Shown piece by piece: positions 48,530 through 61,574 of a stretch of 64,000 nt of DNA. The position numbers and the translations under genes were made by a program. How positions within the stretch are numbered: the stretch's first letter is position 1; every line of letters begins with the position of its first letter. Source of the stretch: Macrobrachium rosenbergii (taxonomy: Eukaryota; Arthropoda; Malacostraca; Decapoda; Palaemonidae); NCBI RefSeq assembly GCF_040412425.1, contig NC_089744.1:39397599-39461598 (forward strand). Direction: 5' to 3'. The notes under the pieces were generated by a model that was not told the DNA's origin, did not search any database, and was given only the letters and a program-made list of their open reading frames with translations.

Positions 48530-51500
48530 TCACAATTTTTGAAAGTTAATTGTATTTTTTATAGCTATACAAACCTGAGGTCCTTTACATTAGGAATTAC
48601 TTTCAGCGTAGGCTGGAAATGGCCGTTAAACTCTTGAGCAAGGTGGTTAGGCAGTAACTACACCAGATAGGCGGGAATACCCGCCTGCCTGGATGTAAAC
48701 ATTCCAGTTTGCCTTTCGGTACAGGTTCAGATTGAGGGGTGGCACGAGGCAGGCATAATATGTAATGTAAAAGATCTCGGGTTTGTATAATTAGGAAAAA
48801 TACAATTTACTTTCAAAAATTGTGATTTGTTCTGACACGATATACATTAGGAAGACTCACTGGTTGGAGGGAGGAATCTGAGTGAGTCTCCTGAACTGAC
48901 TGGAGTTCTGCACACCTGGGCTACTCCTCCTGGTCAAAAGAGCGAGGAGTACCAAGCCTCTGACATATTGATCAGAGTGTAGGAACTGCAAGATCAAATA
49001 TCTATAAGACCACCTCTTGCTTCCAGACTAACAGAAACTTCCAGAATGCGAGGGATGGACCAAGCCATTGACTTTGTGAGCTCTTGGGTGGAAGGTACCG
49101 GTATAGTCATCGTCAGCTGCTGAGTACCTCCTTCAATTGCTTCATGAAGCCAAGAGGAAGATGTGTCCTTAGACACTTCTTCCTTGGGAGAGAGAGTACT
49201 AGCGAAAATGCTGACGACATCCAGGTTAGGAGTGTCGAGCCTTTTTGGAAAGTACCACAGCTCCCTAAAGGACAAAGTAACAAATGATCTGGATCATCGA
49301 CACAAAGTCCAACGAGGAGGGGAACAAGAAGGACTCGAACCCAACAATAGATGCCGAAGGATTCGGAGTCCACCTACGACATCCTAGAAGGAGTCGAGGT
49401 ATTGATCCTTTTCACTTGTTCTTCCATCTTCTACGCCAAGGCCGGAGCAAGATGAGAGATGGTCCTAAGAGGGCACATCTCTATCTGATGACACTCTTAT
49501 GGGCATGTGCAGAGCATGGACAGGAACCCTAAACAAGAATCACATGCTACCCAGGGAACAGTTCCCTGGGACAGCAAGACCAAAGCAGCTTCTCATCTGT
49601 AGCTAAATCTCAACTGAGGAGAAGAAGGCTACTTCAGTTAGAAGACTAGGTCGCAAGGGCCTATGTTCCTCACAAATGAAAGGGAGAGAAGCAACCCTCG
49701 GCAGAGAAGACGAGGATGTCCAGACTTGAAGAGCAACTCTGACCCGAGAAGAAGTTCCAGCAACGACAGCCACCAGCAAAGACGGCTCCAGTCCTTGGGA
49801 GTGTTGCAGAGGACTTCGAGAGATATCCAGCTATATCCGCTGCCGCTCGGCAAGAAAGCCTATGCTTGCAAGGGAAGCTGGAAGGTCTCCCACTCCCGAA
49901 CACACCGGGATGTACTGTCCGAAGGACCGCTTCTTGTGTAGCTGCTACAGGAGGTTGGGTCAAGCAGAACTCTTCTCGATGCCTCAGCTATCAGGTCAGG
50001 CCAGAGGCGAAGTCTTCCAGCATTTGCCTGTAACTCGGGGTGAGCAATGCTTGAGAACCCCTAGCGAAACATACAAATACAGAGGGAAAAATGTAAATAT
50101 CAAGTTTCCCAGAAGGACAGCATGCCTCACTGTAGTGGCCCCTGGGTCTGGTATGAAGGAGTGAGAAAAACCACTGACTTGTTGTGCAGGGAGGCAACAA
50201 AAAGATGGTAGGGATTCTCAGTCGAGCAAGTCTCTTCTTGCATCTTCAAGTGAGCAGCACGTTCCATCCCAATCACTCAAACCCAAGGCCAAGCTCACCT
50301 ACCAATACATCCCCACCAGGGATGCATCTGGCTAATTGAGATGTTGAGTGCGCTATAGAACACTCGAGTACCTGCAAATGTCGACAGATGAAACAGGAGG
50401 AAAAAACAATTCCCTCTTGTTTGTTGGCAAATGCCACTGCTGTGGTTTTGTTGTTCAACGAACCACTGAGTGTCGCAAAACTCATCCTGAATTCTCGGAA
50501 GGCCAAAAGGCTGCCTTGTGCCCAGGATGGTGATGAGAAGGTACTAATCGTCTTGGTCCCACACCTTCAAGACAGTCTTACTGGTGTGCGCCTATTCCTC
50601 AATTGGTGAATCCGTAAGTAGACACACATTGTGAGGGGAATATGCAAGCATATTCGAAGGTTCCTTCAATCAAGCATTAGCCTAACTCTTTCCTCATACT
50701 TTGTAGAGGAAAGAAGGACGGAGGAATGGAAGCAGACCTCCATTCTCCACCACGGGGAAGCTTCTGCAAGACAACAACATACCAAGACACTTAGCTCTAG
50801 CTGGGCTGGCATTTCCTGAATCGAGAGCACGGGAGAGGAAGCGGGATGGAAGTTTGATGAAAGGAATTGCTGAGACCTAAGGGAAATAGATACTTCTCCT
50901 GATGGAATCCATTCCCAAATCTCAGTAATGTCGCTGCCAGCTCCAGAGACTCGATAAGTATCATTTCATTCAGGAATCTGCAGTAGGAGAACTTCTTCCC
51001 AGTCGATACTTCTTTCTCTCTTCCCTTCTTCCCTCCTCCCTTATGGGAAAGAGGGTGGAAAGAGACGCAGTCACGAGCACTTTCCTAGAAGGGAAGAAGA
51101 GGGCTATGTGTTCCGCAGTCTTCTACCGAAGCCTGGGCTTCTTAGCAGTTGAAGGGGCTGGCTTGAACTCAAGGTCGAGTCGAGATGACTAAGACCCAAA
51201 GTCTTGGCCATTGTCCAAAGGATAAGGCAGTGCCCTGGTATGAACCTTGATTACTGAGGTATCTGGCAAATCTCTGCAAGAGAAAGGCAGAACCAAGTAA
51301 AGGTTCGTTCCTAAGGGTCGAGCCAACTTGGGACTTACGAAACAGATCTGAATTGGGAAAAAGTCCTTCTTAGCACCAGAATTGCCCACAGAACTGCAGT
51401 CAGCAAGACCCTCTGAGGCAAGAAGAATTCATATTCTGTCAAGGCATGGGAGAAGCTTGGTGTCTTGACCTGAATGAACTCCTTATCCGAAGAAAAGAAT

Positions 51501-53080
51501 TCACGTGGTCGAGAACGCGCTCAGAAGCAAAGACTGCGGCAGCCCCAACACTCTCAGCCCCTCGGGAACTGCAAGGGTTGCGAGTGATGAAGATTATTCA
51601 CTGGGGAGCCGTGATCCTGTCCCGGGGATCCTCGTGCTGACGAATCGGCGCTCAGTTCTCCGAAAAACGAGGGCATATGCAACTTGAAGAGGAAGACACT
51701 CACTGCTTCCAAAGTGTGAAACTCCTGTACCTCTCCCCTTGGAGGGCGACCTTGACAGATCCCATGAAACCCTCCTCGGCTACCTGGTTGTACTACAAGA
51801 CAATCGGGGGACCGGCACCCAAAGCACGCCAGGAAACCGAACTCCGAAGAGCTCCCTCTGTCTGCCTCGCGTCTCTCGGAACAACCGAGAGGAAAAGAGA
51901 ACAGGCGAGGAGAAAGAGTACCTCTATCTAACTTGCCAGTAAGACCAGCAGGAGAGGCGGACCATGAGCGATAATCAACCGAAGGAGATTACTGCCACAC
52001 AGGGGAAGAAGAGCGCTTGAGGCTTGGCAAAGCGCTTTCTTGAGAAGAGCAGAAAGTTCACTCAAACATAGCAGAGAACCCGATTCGGAAAAACCGAGTG
52101 GGGCCGAGCCGAGCCACACCAAAGTGAGCCGATCACGCGAATGCAATCCAGTGGGAGGTATGCAATAGACTGGGAGGCAGGCGGGGTGAGCTGAGCCGAG
52201 CCGAGCTGAGCCTAGCCAGTCTCTCAAGCGCGACCAGGGGCTGGGTGTGGCAACCGAAGCAGCTGGCGGTCTCGGCACCCAGACACCTGGCGTCTTGGCA
52301 CCCAGCCACCTGGGTGTCTCAGCACTTTATCTCGTCCTGTGCCTCTCATCAGGAGAGTGCTTGTGATTCATAGAATTTGAGCAACCCACGAGACTCCCAA
52401 AATTGGGAGCGGCTGCTTTCGGTTTCCTAAGAAATCGAAAAGAGCCAGGCACGGAACCAGTCTTAGATGCAGACTTCCAAGACTGGCAACGAGGGCACAT
52501 CCTCGAGAGGCAGCGCTCTCGCGGCTCCCGAAACGCCAGACCCCACAGGAGAATGCGAATCGGTTCCCACTGCCCTCGGCCGAGAGAAACTTGTCTCCCG
52601 GAAGAGAGTCAGTCCCTTAGAAGTCCCGCAGGACTCCTGAAGGGGATCTCTTCCTTGCTTCTTTTAGTGTTAAAACCGATAAGATCAAGACACCAGACTG
52701 GGAATCCAACCAAGCACTAGTAAGCACTCAGGAAGCGCTTGCGGTGCTGGCAGGAAGAGCTGAGACACCTAGGTGCCTTGGCCCTTTCTCTCGCTCTGCT
52801 CCCGAACTGGGCCAGGGAGAGTACTCTCCAGACCAGATCGGGATACTCGATATTTCATAGAATCTCGAGCACTTGGAGCAGCTCGTGAACAAGCGCCCGA
52901 AGCAGGCCCCATCTTAGAGGCAGAACCTCTAGGACTGGGAACGGGATTGCAAACTGAGGTCTGCGCGCCTGCGGCTCCTGAAACACATAACCCACGGGTA
53001 TGTGAATCAGTTTCCTAACCCCAAGGTCGAGAAGAGCCAATGAGAGACCCACAGCCTCCTCAGAAGGAGGCAGTCCCTAG
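48530..53080 (-). mobile_element. DIRS-like element, minus-coded, decayed
   Basis: The terminal hairpin has left arm about 48530-48590 (TTAATTGTATTTTTTATAGC, TATACAAACCTGAGG) and right arm about 48770-48830. Recombinase remnants lie at 48994-49375 on minus. Pro/Ser/Gly-rich, GC-rich gag-like sequence on minus lies at about 51.9-53.05 kb, with an internal duplication (about 52460-52630 and 52890-53080, both with GAACC, AGGACTGG or AAGACTGG and CTCC(C/T)GAAAC landmarks). The sequence between (49.4-51.9 kb) shows short frames only. The extent is inferred from composition. Confidence 0.5.
48994..49375 (-). pseudogene. DIRS tyrosine recombinase remnant
   Basis: Two minus frames join by a shift near 49235: FLLPLLVGLCVDD-like VPLLVGLCVDDPDHLLLCPL, then RELWYFPKRLDTPNLDVV, EEVSKDTSSSWLHEAI and TQELTKSMAWSI. 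These line up with IPSLRDFVGNNPDELLRYPI, RALRSYLKRTHYLRPG, KAVSKNTISFWLCEVI and AHDVRRLGPSL of the copy at 44.2-44.8 kb. The catalytic His and Arg of AH..R are replaced (TQELTK), so it is inactive. Confidence 0.65.
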
Positions 53081-53223
53081 ATGTCCAAGGGCATCAAGGG
53101 GAAGAAGCAGCCTTCCTCTCCTTCAGCCAACGGAGGTCTGTCTGATTCCCGGGACCTTGGGAGAGGAAGGGAAGAGGCAGCAGAAGACGAAATCAAAGAT
53201 AAGATGAAGACAGTGGCTACTTC

Positions 53224-53640
53224 CACAGGATGACTTCCTTCACCTTCACTCCGACATCTTCTACAGGATGGTGGACACAAAACATCATAACCTCCAGGGC
53301 AGCTAGGCAGGAACACAACAGAAGCGGCCCAGGACACCACCACCAAGAGAAGCAGCAGGCACGATCAGGACAGCCGATGCAAGAGCTATGGCAGCGGTTC
53401 GGAAGGCAGGAGCTACCGCAATGGCCAGGAATGTCGCTTCCACAGGGCGACTTCCTTCACTTTCACTCCGACAACTTCTACAGGATGGTGGACATCATAA
53501 CCTCCAGGGCAGCTAGGCAATCACACAACGGAAGCGGCCCTGGGCACGACCACCAAGATAAGCAGCAGACACGATCAGGACAGCTGAAGCAGGAGCTACG
53601 GAAGCAGCGGTCTGGAAGGCAGGAGCTACAGCAGCGGCCA
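53224..53640. repeat. ~215-bp tandem duplication, GC-rich
   Basis: GACTTCCTTCAC (53232 and 53449), CTACAGGATGGTGGACA and CCTCCAGGGCAGCTAGGCA (about 53291 and 53501) recur at 210-217 bp spacing. It lies directly upstream of the Tigger transposase remnant. Confidence 0.8.
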
Positions 53641-53764
53641 GGAACATCAGATGAAACTCACCAGCAATACAGGAATGATCAGGGCGGCTGCGGCAGAAGA
53701 CCAGGAAGAGCCGCCCAGAGACTGTCGTCGAGTTAACAGGAGCACAACACAGGAAACAGCAAGA

Positions 53765-55509
53765 GCAGATGGACCACAGCTCGATATGTTGAAGGAAGGG
53801 AGAAAGTTCGCGGCTGTAGCCTGCCATTTTGGCATGAACGAATCCACCATTCACTACATCTACAAGAACGAGGCGAAGATTAGGAAGACAGCTGCCATCA
53901 CCTTTAACAAGTTGGCGAAGAGAGTGGTTACGGCTCGTAATAAAAGGACTGTCCGTATGGAAGCTGCTTTGGCCGTATGGATAGCTGACTGCCGAAAGAA
54001 GAACATAGCCTTGGATACGAACATTATCCAAACAAAGGCTAGGAGCCTGTACGAGACCTTCGCCGCCAAGGAATCAGAGGACGACAGTGGCAACCGCGAA
54101 GAAGCAGAAGAAGATGAAGAAGACGTAGAAGATCCGTAACCAGGGACGTCCAGTCATTCACCACGTAAGAAACTGCAATTTTCTGCTAGCAAAGGGTGGT
54201 TTGCAGTTTCAGAAACGCTACGGTCTAAAACACGCTCCCTTGCATGGCGAGGCTGCTTCGGCTGACACGGTCGCTGCTGAAACATACATCAATGAAACCT
54301 TCAAGAAGATTATCTCTGAAGGTGGATATCAGCCCGAACAAGTTTTTAATATGGACGAGACGGGCTTGTTGTGGAAAAGAATGCCCTTGCGAAATTTCCT
54401 GTTCAAAGAGGAAGCAAAAGCCTCTGGCTTTAAAGCATACAAGGATCATGTGACCCTCGTGATGTGTGGCAATGCTGTGGGATTTTTACTAAAGCCAGGA
54501 CTTATTTACAAGTCTAAAAACCCAAGGGCTTTAAAAAACAAAAACAAGAATCTGCTACCCGTACATTGGATGCACAATCCAAAGGCCTGGATAACGAAGA
54601 TGCTGACCTCCGACTGGTTCCACCAGTGTTTTATCCCGCAAGTGAAGGTGTATCTAGCAGAAAAGGGCATGCCATTCAGTCCTTCTCATTATGGATAATG
54701 CTCGTGGCCATGCTACTGATCTGTCCTATTCGGGGGTTCAGGTTGAGTTCCTACCACCCAACACGACGTCACTTATTCAGCCAATGGACCAGGGGGTTAT
54801 CAGGGCTTTCAAGGCCCTATACACGAGGAATGCCCTAGCGAACCTGGTTGCTTCTGTGGATGCCACCCAAGAAGACAACAATTTCAACTTGAAGGCATAC
54901 TGGCAGCAGTACACAATTGCTGCATGCCTCCAAAATATCCACAAGGCATTGGAAGAAATGAAGCCTGCCATCATTAACGCCAGCTGGAAGAAGTTGTGGC
55001 CCGAGGTTGTTTACAACGACAAAGGATTTACCCCTGCCGAAATCTAACACTTGGCAGTACAGAAAACTGTGGAATTAGCTGCAATCCTTGGAGGTGAGGG
55101 CTTTGCAGACATGACCACGGGCGACGTCAACGAACTTCTAGACTGCCACTCCCAGCCGCTAACTGACGAAGACCTCGAAGAGTTAACGAAGTCAGCGAGC
55201 GAAGAAGAAGAAGCAGCGCAGCAAGAAACAGAAGTTGTCTCCCAAACTGGCTTGACTTTGGAATGGCTCACCTGGCTCTGCAACCTGGCTAAGGAACTGC
55301 AAGAGCAGTCGCAGAAATGGGACAACGATTTGGTTCGATCGGTTCAATTCTGCAACATGGTCGATGACGTCATGGCCCCCTACAAGATGCTCTTCGACTG
55401 GAAAAAGAAGCAGCGGCAGCAACTGCCAATCACAATGTTTTTGCAGCCTCGCAAAAAAGAGCCAGTTCCTGCAGCACGCTTGGGAGCCATTGCAGGGGGT
55501 GAAAATTGA
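53765..55509 (+). pseudogene. Tigger (pogo superfamily) transposase, broken
   Basis: Three frames make one transposase of TIGD1-like type. First: CENP-B-like helix-turn-helix DNA-binding part (LDMLKEGRKFAAVACHFGMN, ESTIHYIYKNEAKIRKTA, MEAALAVWIADCRKKNI), ending at a TAA at 54137-54139 where family members continue with PGTSS. Second, after a shift near 54197: RYGLKHAPLHGEAASAD and QPEQVFNMDETGLLWKRMP (first catalytic Asp). Third, after a shift near 54680: LLIMDNARGHATDL (second Asp) and FLPPNTTSLIQPMDQGVIR (final acidic site), then a TAA at 55045-55047 and a tail to 55509. The extreme N-terminus is missing. Confidence 0.92.
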
Positions 55510-55959
55510 AGCGAAGTTCAACAAAAACCACAAAAAAAATCACACAGCACAGCGTAAAGTAAACCGTTCGATGAGAAAGCTTGAAGCGAAGTGGCCGCGA
55601 GTGAGAGACAAGGGGAGATGCTGCGGGTTCTGAGTATCAGTCTAAGCACCAATCACAGGCCCGATTAGAAATCGGGAAGCTGTGATTTGTCGTCTCCCTC
55701 CCATGCACCAATCACAACCCGTGTTACAACGCACTTAGTCACCGAGATGGTACGCTTTGTGTTTTCCCAATAATGGAACATGCGGTACTGTATAGGCATC
55801 ACTTCCCAGATGGTTCTTTTTCTTTGTCATAGGAGTTACAGGTGCAAACATGTTTTTTTTGCTATTTTACGCTTGTTTTGTTGTTCGTAAGACTAGGAAA
55901 TACTATTTATTATTAATATTTTAATGGATTTAATAAGAAATTTTGGGTGTTCATATACC

Positions 55960-56077
55960 GCGATCATTCTAGAATTTTCCAAAAAATCTGCGATATATTT
56001 TCCATTAATATGTATTAAAAACTCCACCAAGTCGTGAATTCGTGATAATCGAATCGTGAAGTAGTGAGGGGTCACTG
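55960..56077 (+). mobile_element. 3' terminal inverted repeat of the Tigger element
   Basis: On minus from 56077 it reads CAGTGACCCCTCACTACTTC then ACGATTCGATTATCACGAAT, the usual Tigger/pogo terminal pattern, next to TA at 56078-56079. No matching 5' terminus was found upstream of 53.2 kb, so the element appears 5'-truncated. 55.5-55.95 kb is its 3' untranslated part. Confidence 0.75.
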
Positions 56078-56079
56078 TA

Positions 56080-56700
56080 AATGCAAAAGCATGTTAGGTT
56101 AAGCGTGTTTGGAATATAGTACTGTCTCATCATTACATAACCAAAACACGCAAAACTGGACTTTTTGTTACATTTTAATCTAAAACACTAAAATAACACC
56201 TACCTGCATTTCTCACTCTATTTCTCCAGAAAATTAAATGATAATACTAATCTTATGAAGCACTGCAATGGACATAAAACATTCAAAATTACTTATTCAG
56301 CAAGAAAGTCACCCCTTAATTCATTAATGTTATACTTGGAGTCTGAGACAAAAAAAAAAAAAGAAGCATTGCTTATTGTATTGACATATATATGAATGAT
56401 AAGCCATGGGGTCATATGAAAGCTATCACCATAGGAAATACATGAGTGCTATACAATTATAATACAAACTGTACTTTGCTATACAGTTAGGATGGAATCA
56501 AAGAAACTCTAAGTAGAGTGCCTCTGTAACATAGCTTTTTATTAACAAAAATAAAAATTGTGTTGAGCATGATTTACTTTAGGCACAGTAACTCAGAAAT
56601 AATATACTAAAGTATTAATAGCCAGCAGCAGATGATATTACATTTAAATTGGGCAAAATCTGAATCCTACTATAAACAGACACACATCCTTAACAACACA
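56080..56700. other. Intronic sequence, nothing recognised
   Basis: AT-rich segment between the Tigger 3' end and exon 2, with a short A run near 56350. Confidence 0.5.
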
Positions 56701-56718
56701 ATTATAAAGACAGGTTAC

Positions 56719-56871
56719 CTAGAAGTTGTGGACGGAATCTCAGGCATGCTATTAGCATATAAAGTGCCTGTGAGGCAATTAGAGAGTCAATGGGAGGTAT
56801 AGTAGCCTGCTGCACACACACTCCACCTTGGAGGACACCTTCACTGTCACTGCTTGAGCTGTGGGTACTTC
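56719..56871 (-). CDS. USP24: USP24 exon 2 of 10 in window
   Basis: 153 bp, acceptor TTGCAG, donor GTAACC, phase 1 in and phase 1 out. Reads STHSSSSDSEGVLQGG, then VCVQQATIPPIDSLIASQAL and a hydrophobic helix (YMLIACLRFRPQLL). This resembles the USP24 segment with CVRQQS and DSLIAGEAL. It is separated from exon 1 by a 4.5 kb intron and from exon 3 by a 15 kb intron full of mobile elements. Confidence 0.88.
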
Positions 56872-56879
56872 CTGCAAGT

Positions 56880-57950
56880 AGTAATAAAAAACAACTGAAA
56901 CAATATCACCTGCATTCAGACTGCAGAACTCCAATACAGTGTAGTATCTGAACAGACTACAGTTATAGAAAAAATAAAGGATTCTTAAGATCTTTCTGAC
57001 TACATAATGATGTAAGATCTGAGGTACCTCAAGTTATACAAACAAATGTCTTTTGTCCTTGCAGTACAAGTATAAACCTTTCTTGATAATGTTGTGGATG
57101 CTACAATTCTCTAGTTTGCATGAAGCTATAATGCCTTCACTAAATGTCATACTCCTGTTCCTTACTTCATCTAAATAACTTATTCCATGGTGCTACTTAT
57201 TTATGTATACAGCAATATCTCAACAAGCCAGATTAATATTAGAGAAACTTGTCCAGCTCATTTACCAAATATCCAGGAAATAAGTAATCCGAAAAATTTA
57301 AAGGAAAAACAAATGCTATACTCCTTGGGTCATTTTCCCAAGTAAAGCACGACAACTGTCTCATTATACTGACAAATCTCTTACACTGGGACCAGAAAAA
57401 ACATGTATAATCAATATGCTATATACTACTTATTAAGCATTTGCAAGAAAGTGCTATACAAGAAAATTGCACTCAAACACAGAAAACCTTTTGCACCATA
57501 AGATATACAGAACTTGAATTCTGCCCAATAGTAAAATATTCTAAAATTTTTAACAAATCCCTTTAAAATTACTTGACAAAAGGCAGAAAATGCTGTTATA
57601 CACTCCATACCCAAATATGAATTTGCAAATGAGCAACAGGACACAAAAACTCTCTATTCAAGATGATACAATTACTGCATAAAGAACATAAAATCTGGGT
57701 GAATGTTTACTCTTTCTTTCCTTTTATACTTTATCAAAATCTCCCAAAATGGCATAAAATATAAATCTCAATTAATACACAAACTTAGCCCAGAAAAGTT
57801 AAATACATGTACTATATTTTGATAATTCAATAGATGTTTCTATGGTTTTTCTTTCCATTTTTCCTTCTTCTTCAGGGCTTGTTAAACCCATCATGCCAAC
57901 ATTCTCCTGTTCATATTCCTTTTCTTCAATCGTCGTTTCGTGGTTACGTC
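56880..57950. other. Intronic sequence, nothing recognised
   Basis: AT-rich intron between exons 1 and 2; no motif or repeat seen. Confidence 0.5.
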
Positions 57951-57979
57951 TTCACAGTCTCTCATAAATTTATTAAAAA

Positions 57980-58180
57980 ATTCTTGCTCTCTCTCTCAGT
58001 ATACATATCCTTTAATGAAAAAACATTTAAAAATATCACTAAAATGTTATTTCACTTAAAGAATCCATTTATACTGTATTATTATACTGATCCAATCACC
58101 TTAAAAATATTTAAAATCAGAATTTCATATTTAGGCAACACAAAACCCCCGGTAGCAAGTTCTCCGACAACAGAATCTCA

Positions 58181-58213
<33 letters not shown>

Positions 58214-59083
58214 CGTATATCAGTACTGTATTGTACATATCCTTTAACAAAATATCAATTACTGTACCATAAACATACAAACACAAAATGAAACAAACCC
58301 AGAAAGTTCACTACGAGATCAGTGAGTGTGTGCATAAGTAGGTATGTGTTGCAAAATTTTTTGCTTTGTCTGATTTACTGTACCGTACTTCATTACAAGA
58401 TTAGTTGACTATGATTATCACACATTATAATATGTCTCCAGTAATCACGGGGGGTTAGGGACCACAACCACCCAAGTTAAGCAAAAATCTGCGTCAAGTT
58501 GGTATCTCTCTCTAAAAATGCTTACAACTGCCTATTTCAATAGTTCACACACCAAATATACCTTAAACTATCTTCCTAAAACCCTTTAATATAATTTCAA
58601 AGTCATCTTACAACATCAACATTACCCTTAAAAATATATGGCTTACAGCTATGTGTGAAAACTAAACTCAAGTCCCCCATACATTCAAGCACAGCCACTT
58701 TCTCTCATACAGTATTGGAGCTTTCTGGTTTTCTTTTTTCAGACAGAGGAAATATTGGGAATTCACGAGTAGAGGAGTTAAATACTGTACAGTACTTAAA
58801 TATCTAAATATATATTGAAAAAAAAAATACCAAATTATAAATGCAATTAACAGTGATAAAATATTCTCTTGTGTATGTACATGTTACAATGATTTACTAA
58901 TTTTCAAATATTAATATTAATATAAACACAGCAAAATATCGATAAAATGTTATTTCACCTAAAGAATCCATTTACAATGTATTAGTGTATGTTGATCTGT
59001 TATCATCATAGTATGTATAATAAAAAAATGAGAGAGAGATAATAAAAGAGAGAGAGAGAGAGAGAGATCATAGTATGTATAAT

Positions 59084-59168
<85 letters not shown>

Positions 59169-59592
59169 GGTGTTTACAACCGAAGTCTCAGCACAGTAGC
59201 TGGGGTCGAGACTTGACTTGACAGGCTGGGGAGGAGAGTAAAACCTTGTGCTGCTTACGTATGAAATTCGGATCTTAAATATTTTTATGGTGATTAGAGA
59301 TGAAACATTAACAGTGATAAAATATTCTTTCGTGTACTGTTATTATATGTGTGATAATCACAGAGTCAATTAAGCTTGTAATGAAGTATGGCTCAGTAAA
59401 TCAGAGAAAGAGAAACATATCCCAACATGTATATACCTACAGTAAAAACAATTACAAGTGTCAGGACGATAATTTTTTTTATACTGTACATATTACGATG
59501 ATAATAGAGCAATATAATACAATATAAATGGAACCTGTAAGTGAAATAACTTTTCATTGATATTTTGCTGTTTTTTCATTAAAGGATTGTAT

Positions 59593-59685
<93 letters not shown>

Positions 59686-60490
59686 GTATTTATGTACACT
59701 GGTAAGCTGTTTTATGATTTTACGGGATTTTAATTTAGCATTTTATTGATATTTTGCTGTGTTTACATTAATATTACTATTTGAAAATTCATAAAAAATT
59801 TTTTATCCCAAAAATGTATTTAGTCATGAAAATAAAATGAAAATACAGCAATTAGTGAATACTGCTCTGCGAAAAAAATTTGTGAATTAGTGAACTTTCC
59901 TCGATATATTTGGAGATCAGTTCCACAGAAAAACCCAAGATTAACTGAAGACATGATTGCTCATCCACAATCTAGAGGGGCTCCACTGTAAAACAGTACA
60001 CAAGAGAATATTTTATCACTTGATGTTTCACCTCTAATCACTGTAAAAATATTTACAATCTGAATTTCATACATAGGAAACACACAACCAAGTCTTACTC
60101 TCCTCCCCCGCTACAGTTTAACCGCACCTGTCAAGTCTTGTCCCCAGCTAGTTACTGTGCTTAGACTTCAATGTAAATGCTGTACCTCAGTTCTCTCTCT
60201 CTCTCTTTCAGTATCATTTTCCTTAATGGAAAAAAACAGCAAATTATATCAATAAAATGTTATTTCACTTACAGAATCCATTTATACTGTGCTTAGACTT
60301 CGATGTAAATACCTCAGTTCTCTCTCTCTCCCTCTCTCTCAGTATAAATATCCTTTAATGAAAAAACACAGCAAAATAGCAACAAAACCTTATTTCACTT
60401 ACATAATCCATTTATACTTTGCTTAGACTTCGATGTAAACACCTCAGTTCTCTCCCTCTCTCTCTCTCTCTCTCTCTCACCCCCTTTGCA
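57980..60490. repeat. Cluster of CT/GA microsatellites within a ~131-bp repeat unit
   Basis: Each unit joins a CT run to CAGTATAAATATCCTTTAAT, then AAAAACACAGCAAAATA and TTATTTCACTTACAGAATCC. Three tandem units stand at 60159, 60291 and 60421 (GCTTAGACTTC landmark, spacing 132 and 130). Other copies are at 57985-58080 (same orientation) and 59530-59690 (inverse). The longest pure GA runs are 59090-59165 and 59598-59682. Confidence 0.8.
58439..59988 (-). mobile_element. Diverged MITE of the CAGTAAACCCCC family, expanded by repeats
   Basis: The left end (CAGTAATCACGGGGGGTTAG, then GCTTACAACTGCCTATTTCA) is the inverse of the right part of 46292-46645. The right end (about 59790-59988: TCATGAAAATAAAATGAAAA, AGTTCCACAGAAAAACCCA, GGGGCTCCACTG next to TA) is the inverse of its left part. 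The ~1.1 kb between holds GA/CT repeats not present in the other copies, so the family element was split or expanded. Confidence 0.5.
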
Positions 60491-61400
60491 ACACCCAGTA
60501 TGCAAGTCAACCACATGAGTAAAGGTAAAGAACTGTTTCTTTTTACTGACTGTACAGTACTGTAATTTACCACAGAAGTAAATGTAAGGATATTATTTAC
60601 CTTGTATGTACAGTACGTGCTCAGGAATTTTTATTTTTTTCATTTTTACTGATTCACTTCACTACGTATGCTTAAGTTCTGACTTACAGACAAAATATGG
60701 TTACGTTGCGGATGTAGGAATGGATCTCGGATGTAAACCAAGACCTTCTGTATTTATAAAATACAGCCTCAAATATACTGGAGCTTTCTTTCAATATAAA
60801 GTTCTCTATTTGCATCTTTTATATATTTTGCTCCTTTTATATTTTGTCCATCTTTCCTGACCCACTGCCCTAGCCTCAATACTTTTGCTATTTCCTATGG
60901 TGTGTTCCAATTCTGTTTACACTTCTACTGACTCCTTCTCTTTGCCCTTGCCACCTTCCTTTTAGCTTCCCTTCTCTTCTCCCTGTATGCATCGTAATTC
61001 TCCTTTCTGCTTACCCCCTGCCAGATCTTGAAAGCTCTCTTTTTCTTCAACTGTCCTTTGTACATCTTGACATAATTGCCCTTGGTGATGTGAAATATGC
61101 ATTTCAGTCAGTGTTACAGTTATCAGTTCTTGTTTGGGTAAACGGCACACACTTGTTGGGATTGTCACAAGATGTTTGGTGGCACTAGGGTCTAACCAGT
61201 TTTCTAAAGCACCAATAAGAGTCTAATCTGTAGACTTGTTTATCACACAAAGTTCCATTCCGTTCTCTATATAATTTTTCACATTGTACACCATTTCTAT
61301 GAATAATACAATACTATGGATTATCTGATAACTGATAAAATTATGGTACAATATAAATTTTAAGGGTCCTTAATTTGCAAACTAAATATATGACAAGAAC
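60491..61400. other. Intronic sequence, nothing recognised
   Basis: Intron 3' of exon 1. Short frames (60606-60860 plus, 60962-61168 minus) show no recognisable family. Confidence 0.5.
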
Positions 61401-61407
61401 AACAAAC

Positions 61408-61567
61408 CTGTGCTACTCTGCCTTGATGATTTACTATCAGGGGGAGAAAGTGCAGGGTCACGGACAGTGAGAACAGCGGAAGATAGGTACAGTTTCCCAG
61501 CAGCGCCAGCCCATGACACTCTCATTAGGCTTGACACTAGCTCACACCATTCCTCAGAACTCAGCTC
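61408..61567 (-). CDS. USP24: USP24 exon 1 of 10 in window (pre-catalytic region)
   Basis: First recognisable USP24 exon here, read on the minus strand: 53 codons plus one base, with AG at 61568-61569 and donor GTTTGT after 61408. It starts ELSSEEWCELVSSLMRVSW and ends in a serine-rich stretch (SKSSRQSST). It encodes part of the long region upstream of the protease domain. Assignment rests mainly on its in-frame phase-1 join to exon 2 (G|GA gives Gly), because this stretch is less conserved than later exons. Earlier exons must lie beyond the right window edge. Confidence 0.75.
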
Positions 61568-61574
61568 CTAAGAG

